Origin: Congeria kusceri
Taxonomy: Eukaryota; Mollusca; Bivalvia; Myida; Dreissenidae
Assembly: GCA_027627225.1 (NCBI GenBank)
Contig: CM051036.1
Span: forward strand, 34,491,426 to 34,555,425
Direction of reading: 5' to 3'
Length of the DNA: 64,000 nucleotides
Part shown: piece after piece, positions 61,401 through 64,000 of the stretch
Layout: every line of letters starts with the position of its first letter
Position numbering within the stretch: the stretch's first letter is position 1
Position numbers and translations under genes: made by a program
The notes under the pieces: model-generated
What the model saw: only the letters and a program-made list of their open reading frames with translations
Databases searched by the model: none
Told to the model about the DNA's origin: nothing

Positions 61401-63813
61401 TAACCAAGTACCAACTGCCCCTACCCCATATCTTTAACCAAGTACTGACTGCTCCTACCCCAAATCTTTAACCAAGTACCGACTGCCCATACCCCAAATC
61501 TTTAACCAAGTACCGACTGCCCCTACCCCAAATCTTTAACCAAGTACCGACTGCCCCTACCCCAAATCTTTAACCAAGTACCGACTGCTCCTACCCCAAA
61601 TCTTTAACCAAGTACTGACTGCCCCTACCCAAATCTTTAACCAAGTACCAACTGCCCATCATACCCCAAATCTTTAACCAAGTACCAACTGCCCATCATA
61701 CCCCAAATCTTTAACCAAGTACCAACTGCCCATCATACCCCAAATCTTTAACCAAGTACCAACTGCCCATCATACCCCAAATCTTTAACCAAGTACTGAC
61801 TGCCCCTACCCAAATCTTTAACCAAGTACCAACTGCCCATCATACCCCAAATCTTTAACCAAGTACCAACTGCCCATCATACCCCAAATCTTGAACCAAG
61901 TACCAACTGCCCATCATACCCCAAATCTTTAACCAAGTACCAACTGCCCATCATACCCCAAATCTCTTTAACCAAGTACCAACTGCCCATACCCCAAATC
62001 TTTAACCAAGTACGAACTGCCCATCATACCCCAAATCTTTAACCAAGTACCAACTGCCCCTACCCCAAATTTTCTTTAACCACGTACCGACTGCACCTAC
62101 CCCAAATATTTAACCAAGTACCAACTGCTCCTACCCTAAGTCTTTCCCCGGAGGTTTGAGCCTGCGACTGTCTCTCACTGCCAGCCAGGTCCACCAAGTT
62201 GATCTTGCTGGTAATGGAGTGATCGTGCACCTGCCCCTCCAGGGTCTCTGTCTGCAAGGAAAAGATAATAACAACGGGGTGCTTTTTGCACAGAACGTTC
62301 ATAAAAGATGTAGTACTGTTGGATTGATCAAAGTCTTCAATGTTTTTGTCAGGCATTCTGGGAATGCTGACAATGTCCATTAGTAGGGGGCAATTCATAA
62401 AAATTTAGAAATTAAAAGATTTACCGTAAAAGATAGTGTATTAAGCGCACCCATGTATAACGTGCAGCCTATTTTTGAAGCAAAATTTGAGGAAATAAAA
62501 CTGGAAACAATTTGCAGCTGTTGTTTGTTAATGTTTGTTTATGTTATTTTACCAAAGTTTTTCCATGTTTTTGTTGTTGTTGTTCTGGAGAATTGTACTA
62601 AATTTACTTTCATAAAAAATGTAATCAATGTAAATTTCAGATACACATACATAATCGCCTTGTACGCGAAACACATAATTAATCAAAATTGATACAAATA
62701 TTCATGTTAATATTCAATAATTTTTATTCCGTAACACAATCTCCCTTTTAAATCCAATACATGTATATTTCATCATTCCCATTTAAATCTGAAATTTATC
62801 CAATGCAACAAAACAACTGTCAGAAATTTGTCCCACCCTTGACATTTCCTCTAGAACACTAATTGAGTAATGGTCTATTGACACTGCTCTATTGTTCAGG
62901 TATAGTAGTATTGATTGATGCTTTTATCACTGACCACATGCTAAGTGCTAATCGTGTTTGATGCTTAAAGTGCTACATACAGCTATACAGTGACCCCAGC
63001 TCAGCAGTCACATCAAAGAGTTTTTTAAGTCAAACCTTGCTATGGCTGTTGCTAAAAGCTTGCAGATTTAGAGGCCTGGCTAGTGGACAATGTCGCGCTT
63101 TCACTCTTCTCTGTTGTAACAAGTGTTATTATCAATGATTGTGTTTTTAATGGATTTTATTGTTTGTTCAAATTGGAAATATGATTGCAAGGTAATTAAA
63201 ATGTTTTGTTAATAAAAAAATGAATTGCATGTGAAATAAATATAATGAAAATATAAATGAAAAAAAAAACTTGCCGGAAAATGACTGTTACCATGTATAA
63301 CGTGCACCAAATTTTCATAGCCGAATTTTAGGGTAAAAATGTGTGCGTAATACATGGGCTTTACGGTATCTTATATTACTTCTATCTCCTGTTATACAAA
63401 CAATATGCTAAGCCAAAATGAGGTGTCTCATTTCTAGTCAAATTAGCCAATAACTACAAATGTCAACATTAGGCTACAACAGTTTCTTCAACAGAATTCT
63501 ATAAAATACCCAAAATAAGTAGAATATCAACTCAGTACAGTATATTTGGCTCAAGAAAATGTTTAGCCAAGCTGGATCACAAAATGAATGGTAAGAGAAT
63601 ATGTGATATACTGCAACTAACCTTGGTCTGAGTCAGTACAATGGTGAACACAGAATGTGATCGGCTGCTCTTGTCGTTCATGCCGGTGGCTGCTGTCGCT
63701 CGGTTTTTGTTGCCGAGGGCGATCCAGCCATGAACGTCATCGAAAGAAGTGACGACGAACGTGGAGAGGCCTTCAACATAGGGGCCAAGAGTTGGGTGCT
63801 CCCTCACACGCAA
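29375..63813 (-). CDS. KIF14: Kinesin-3 family motor, KIF14-like; 24 exons, 5' end outside window
   Basis: KIF14 is a microtubule motor of cytokinesis that acts at the spindle midzone. Exons (5' to 3' on minus, plus coordinates): 63622-63813, 62135-62251, 59878-60005, 59298-59470, 57246-57448, 56506-56690, 56058-56160, 55457-55611, 53513-53615, 53101-53169, 52807-52872, 51500-51662, 49663-49739, 48615-48755, 48184-48281, 46312-46403, 45361-45444, 44793-44932, 37950-38114, 34393-34557, 34082-34219, 32067-32147, 30791-30947, 29375-29718. They sum to 3339 nt with matching phases. The order is motor, neck coil, FHA, stalk, tail. No PH, PX or CAP-Gly domain follows, which argues against KIF1, KIF16B and KIF13 and for KIF14. 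The exon at 52807 needs a GC donor (AAG|GCATGT) to stay in frame. The P-loop exons lie right of the window. Another kinesin-3 subfamily is the main alternative. Confidence 0.8.
30300..30450 (-). repeat. Degenerate duplicate of a KIF14 exon end with its donor
   Basis: 'caagcatttcaaaccttcta' followed by 'atgcaggc' at about 30372-30400 repeats the true donor and exon end at 30774-30805. Similarity continues through 'gtgaaaagcagattaatatc' versus the exon's 'gttgagaatcagattgacgg'. Flanking 'gcaacaacaacaatttctgc' also recurs near 30490. The second copy is split by the MITE at 30530-30765. The exon-like part is decayed. Confidence 0.75.
30530..30765. mobile_element. MITE inserted into a duplicated exon-edge segment
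   Basis: The inverted ends are 'ggtattcacaaagctcctaa' and 'ttaaggagcttagtgaatat'. Comparison with the unsplit copy at 30357-30375 (gaccagagcacaatcaag) shows the element interrupting 'gaccagag|gacaatcaag'. No coding capacity. Confidence 0.75.
31066..31310. repeat. 30-bp minisatellite, about 8 units
   Basis: The unit is 'gtgggataaactgagatata' plus 'ttcccacatt'. 'tgtgggat' with 'attcccac' gives each unit a small palindromic element. It lies in a KIF14 intron about 120 bp upstream of the acceptor at 30948 and does not include it. Confidence 0.93.
32490..34081 (-). repeat. 20-bp minisatellite starting at a KIF14 donor, about 75 units
   Basis: The plus-strand unit is 'cacactatgaaagtgactac', with many variants (ggtagtgact, aaatacaaaagtgactgcc). 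The array abuts the donor of exon 34082-34219: the intron starts GTAAGTACCAGTCACATTCA and already resembles the unit (GTAGTCACTTTCATAGTGTG on minus). Many units carry a GGTAGT donor-like core. Mixed sub-units of about 40-60 bp give higher-order structure. Confidence 0.93.
35232..35251. repeat. Perfect 20-bp palindrome
   Basis: ATCTTACACATGTGTAAGAT is self-complementary over its full length. It lies in a KIF14 intron, probably part of an old inverted-repeat element. No regulatory role can be inferred. Confidence 0.7.
35432..35571. mobile_element. Inverted-repeat element with central hairpin
   Basis: The arms 'gatctgacactcgtcatttc' and 'gaaatgacaacttttgtcag' (then 'atc') are inverse. Inside is a tight hairpin, 'gttagtaagc' with 'gcttactaac', around 'tcgccaaagg'. 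It may be a foldback element or a MITE core. Confidence 0.5.
37142..37866 (-). repeat. Composite dispersed element 'A', second copy, inverted
   Basis: It reads as the reverse complement of 3708-4597: it starts 'catgcgtccgtaggacatgg', includes 'acccaggtgcacaagttcac' units and 'gggccataactc', and ends 'aagagggggcataaaa'. It is shorter by about one internal unit. It lies in a KIF14 intron. Confidence 0.8.
38115..44450 (-). repeat. 56-bp minisatellite, about 113 units, each with a KIF14 3' splice acceptor
   Basis: The minus-strand unit contains 'ttgtctgtgttgtttcag|' followed by 'tctacatgtatacagatgac', i.e. the pyrimidine tract, AG and first ~24 exon bases of exon 37950-38114. The spacing is 56 bp with 3-bp variants (acaaatag versus acacag). 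Large blocks are duplicated: 40238-40763 recurs at 42041-42566 (1803 bp apart), and near-identical blocks start at 41537, 42665 and 43617. Some units have lost the AG ('gtagaatg' on plus). The 50-200-codon open frames here are by-products of the period. Confidence 0.98.
45619..45862. mobile_element. GGGCCC-ended MITE-like inverted repeat
   Basis: The ends are 'ctgggcccagttgttgaaaa' and 'ttttgtgaacaaatgggccc', imperfectly inverse. It lies in a KIF14 intron. No coding capacity. Confidence 0.6.
46047..46253. mobile_element. GGCC-ended MITE-like inverted repeat
   Basis: The ends are 'aggccccacgactaagagc' and 'ttttcgtagttgtggggcct'. The inside has two copies of 'acaagcattctcattggt'. It is related to 22459-22609. 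Confidence 0.7.
46455..46720 (+). repeat. Element 'C' fragment, single unit
   Basis: 'ttgtgaccttgacctttgat' followed by 'acaatcatgggtcacg' and 'cacatcgtctggtcat' matches the tandem units at 57780-58870. Only one unit is present. It lies in a KIF14 intron. Confidence 0.65.
46845..48183 (-). repeat. 52-54-bp minisatellite, about 25 units, each with a KIF14 5' splice donor
   Basis: The plus-strand unit is 'cttacctgggttcgagaggt' + 'gagttcagcatgctgccc' + 'atagttacatgaga'. On minus this is exon end AGCATGCTGAACTCACCTC...CCCAG|GTAAG, matching the last ~31 bases of exon 48184-48281 and its donor. All but one unit (47111, 'cttatctgg') keep a CAG|GTAAG donor, close to the consensus. The length alternates 52/54 by a GA insertion or CA/GA variation. 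Confidence 0.97.
48184..53615 (-). CDS. KIF14: KIF14 stalk exons (coiled coil and following region)
   Basis: Seven exons: 53513-53615 ([19 protein letters not shown]...), 53101-53169, 52807-52872, 51500-51662 ([20 protein letters not shown]), 49663-49739 ([20 protein letters not shown]), 48615-48755 ([20 protein letters not shown]) and 48184-48281 (acidic [18 protein letters not shown]). The first four are strongly helical. The later part matches the conserved kinesin-3 segment after the FHA. Four of these exons have a splice-site repeat or a duplicated splice site at an edge. Confidence 0.85.
48756..49650 (-). repeat. Variable ~37-bp minisatellite at a KIF14 acceptor
   Basis: On minus the units read 'tgtttgtatgtgttcag' + 'gtgttcagcatgg...', matching the acceptor (ttttatgtgttcag|) and first exon bases GTGTTCAGC of exon 48615-48755. 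Several unit types are intermixed ('catccaaacacact', 'actaatacactgtgac'), so the array is older or more rearranged than its neighbours. Confidence 0.9.
50095..51499 (-). repeat. ~83-bp minisatellite, about 16 units, each with a KIF14 exon end and donor position
   Basis: On minus the unit has 'gtgtgctggaggtctccaca' + 'g|gtaggggcttatgtttaaga' + 'ggaaggaggcagcctcccag'. The exon part (about 60 bases, GGAAGGAGGCAGTCACCCAG to CTCCACAG) and the first ~20 intron bases are both copied from exon 51500-51662. Reading the donor position: seven units keep GT (near 50307, 50691, 50943, 51109, 51171, 51247, 51327) and nine carry AT, AC or GA (near 50147, 50227, 50391, 50467, 50551, 50773, 50861, 51025, 51411). 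Confidence 0.95.
51914..51960 (-). repeat. Partial duplicate of a KIF14 exon start with its acceptor
   Basis: On minus 'gtttcctgcag|gtgcccag' + 'ccagcagtctgtagagaggt' + 'ctc' mirrors the true junction at 51662 'gtttcctgcag|gcgtccag' + 'ccagcagtcggcggagaggt' + 'ctc'. The copy lies about 290 bp upstream of the true exon start. It does not continue into the rest of the exon. The reading frame of the copy is open for a short distance ([13 protein letters not shown]). Confidence 0.85.
52483..52737. mobile_element. MITE family 'M1', copy 5
   Basis: It starts 'cctcgtaagaaaactgggc', has 'gtcgtcccggattagc', central 'agaagagacttccttgaaac' and ends 'ttttcccatgacacgactc'. It lies in a KIF14 intron about 70 bp from the exon at 52807. 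Confidence 0.8.
53640..54975 (-). repeat. 45-bp minisatellite, about 28 units, related to a KIF14 acceptor edge
   Basis: The minus-strand unit is 'ggcgcggcaggcagcaaaat' + 'ggaaacaattgattactaag' + 'tttaa'. 'aag|tttaaggcgcggcaggcagc' resembles the true junction 'tag|gttacaggaggcgaggcagg' + 'ctgcc' of exon 53513-53615. The far end (54955-55075) also repeats the true exon edge and its flanking 'tggctcacatgcagta' / 'tggctcacacgcagtg' segment. Because 45 is a multiple of three, both strands stay open, giving meaningless ORFs. Confidence 0.92.
55457..56690 (-). CDS. KIF14: KIF14 FHA domain exons
   Basis: The three exons are 56506-56690, 56058-56160 and 55457-55611. The first starts [20 protein letters not shown], continues [20 protein letters not shown], then [14 protein letters not shown]. 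The LNEDP-x-LSE-LLY signature and the TxVGR strand are characteristic of kinesin-3 FHA domains. The last has [17 protein letters not shown], the final FHA strands. FHA domains bind phosphothreonine; in kinesin-3 this one also couples the motor to the stalk. Confidence 0.9.
57246..57448 (-). CDS. KIF14: KIF14 neck coiled-coil exon
   Basis: It encodes about 67 charged residues with heptads ([19 protein letters not shown], later [20 protein letters not shown]) directly after the motor. Kinesin-3 motors carry such a neck coil between motor and FHA, where it controls dimerisation. Acceptor TTATCAG at 57449; donor CTGGAG|GTGGGA at 57245. Confidence 0.85.
57780..58870 (+). repeat. Composite dispersed element 'C' with ~155-bp tandem core
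   Basis: About six units, each with 'gtgaccttgacctttgac', 'catgggagttgtacgcgaca' and 'ggaataataatctgaagt'. It ends with 'ggacggacggaccc' and the hairpin 'tgccctccttcgggggca'. The gggggcat terminus is shared with elements A and B-like repeats. It lies in a KIF14 intron. Confidence 0.8.
59205..59302 (-). repeat. Two-copy 49-bp tandem duplication of a KIF14 5' splice donor
   Basis: 'tatcaaccaacaaaccttgg' + 'acacatgaaggcgcattggc' + 'tcacctctg' occurs twice in a row, from 59205 and 59254. On minus each copy ends CAGAG|GTGAGCC, so the donor and last five exon bases of exon 59298-59470 are duplicated without mismatch in that part. This is the simplest and probably youngest example of the splice-edge duplications. 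Confidence 0.93.
59298..63813 (-). CDS. KIF14: KIF14 motor domain exons (switch I to neck)
   Basis: The four exons encode the second half of a kinesin motor. 63622-63813 has [20 protein letters not shown]: loop 9 and switch I (SSRSH), which senses the nucleotide. 62135-62251 has switch II (LVDLAGSER). 59878-60005 has [20 protein letters not shown] and PYRDSVLTW, the microtubule-binding relay region. 59298-59470 has [20 protein letters not shown] and [17 protein letters not shown]. All catalytic residues visible here are intact. The P-loop (GQTGSGK type) is upstream, outside the window. Confidence 0.95.
60489..62134 (-). repeat. 34-bp minisatellite, about 48 units, each with a KIF14 5' splice donor
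   Basis: The plus-strand unit is 'cccctaccccaaatctttaa' + 'ccaagtaccaactg'. On minus 'ggttaaagatttggg|gtagg' copies the true junction 'ggggaaagacttagg|gtagg' + 'agcagttggtacttgg' of exon 62135-62251. Variants are 'ccatac', 'ccatcatac' (37 bp) and c/t/g at 'accaactg'. GT is kept in nearly all units (GTAGGG or GTATGG). The runs with 'catcatacc' cluster at 61650-62040, showing local expansion. Confidence 0.96.
62421..63370. mobile_element. DNA element with terminal inverted repeats, no ORF
   Basis: The left end 'ttaccgtaaaagatagtg' + 'tattaagcgcacccatgtat' and the right end, inverted, 'taccgtaaagcccatgtatt' share ~20 bp. 'catgtataacgtgca' occurs near both ends. The interior is AT-rich with no coding frame. 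It is a non-autonomous DNA transposon of unassigned superfamily in a KIF14 intron. Confidence 0.65.
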
Positions 63814-64000
63814 CTGGAAATGTAACAGAACATAAATTAACAAGCGACTAGGTTAAAGCCACAGAAATACATAATAATCTATTACATCCAGGTTTAGTTT
63901 TAAAGAACATTTAAGCACAAAAGACAAAGCTTTAGCCAGGGTAATACATATGTATTTCACCATGGTGTTTAAATGCTAACATGTCAAACATGTTTTTGTT

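Noticed and set aside
60489..62134. Possible CRISPR-like array of short regular repeats
   Set aside because: The units are contiguous with no unique spacers, the host is an animal, and each unit matches the adjacent exon-intron border.

Overview
Eukaryotic nuclear DNA, AT-rich and intron-rich. It fits a mollusc genome, most likely a bivalve; a dreissenid mussel is my guess from the look of the dispersed repeats and is unverified. Two animal genes converge tail to tail. Nothing in the window suggests a prokaryote or a virus.

The left part (about 1.2-23.95 kb, + strand) holds the C-terminal half of PIGN, the GPI ethanolamine phosphate transferase 1 of the ER membrane. I placed 18 exons; their phases agree at every junction and they total 1722 nt, a multiple of three. 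The 5' exons lie outside the window. The long 14.7-21.3 kb intron contains an almost complete but broken non-LTR retrotransposon (about 15.81-20.28 kb) inserted inside a 40-bp minisatellite. A SINE, MITEs and a composite repeat element lie in other introns.

The right part (29.4-63.8 kb, - strand) holds most of a kinesin-3 gene, best matched by KIF14: motor domain from switch I onward, neck coiled coil, FHA domain, stalk and tail. I placed 24 exons totalling 3339 nt (1112 codons plus stop), again phase-consistent. The ATP-binding P-loop exons lie to the right of the window. The region between the genes (23.95-29.37 kb) is 3' flank filled with repeats, including a MITE nested in an older repeat whose 3-bp target duplication can be read directly.

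The most striking pattern is at the exon edges. At least twelve exon/intron borders (two in PIGN, ten in KIF14) carry tandem arrays or small duplications in which each unit copies a splice site together with nearby sequence, usually including a few exon bases. Five arrays copy a 3' acceptor or part of one, and seven copy or start at a 5' donor. They range from two copies (59.2 kb) and four copies (12.98 kb) to about 113 copies (38.1-44.4 kb). Unit sequences and lengths are unrelated (20, 21, 34, 37, 45, 49, 53, 56, 80, 83 bp), so the arrays arose independently. Together they fill roughly 14 kb of intron and offer more than 150 apparent decoy splice sites. I regard this as the main candidate for an undescribed phenomenon.

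All calls come from reading the sequence and remembered family features; no database search was run.
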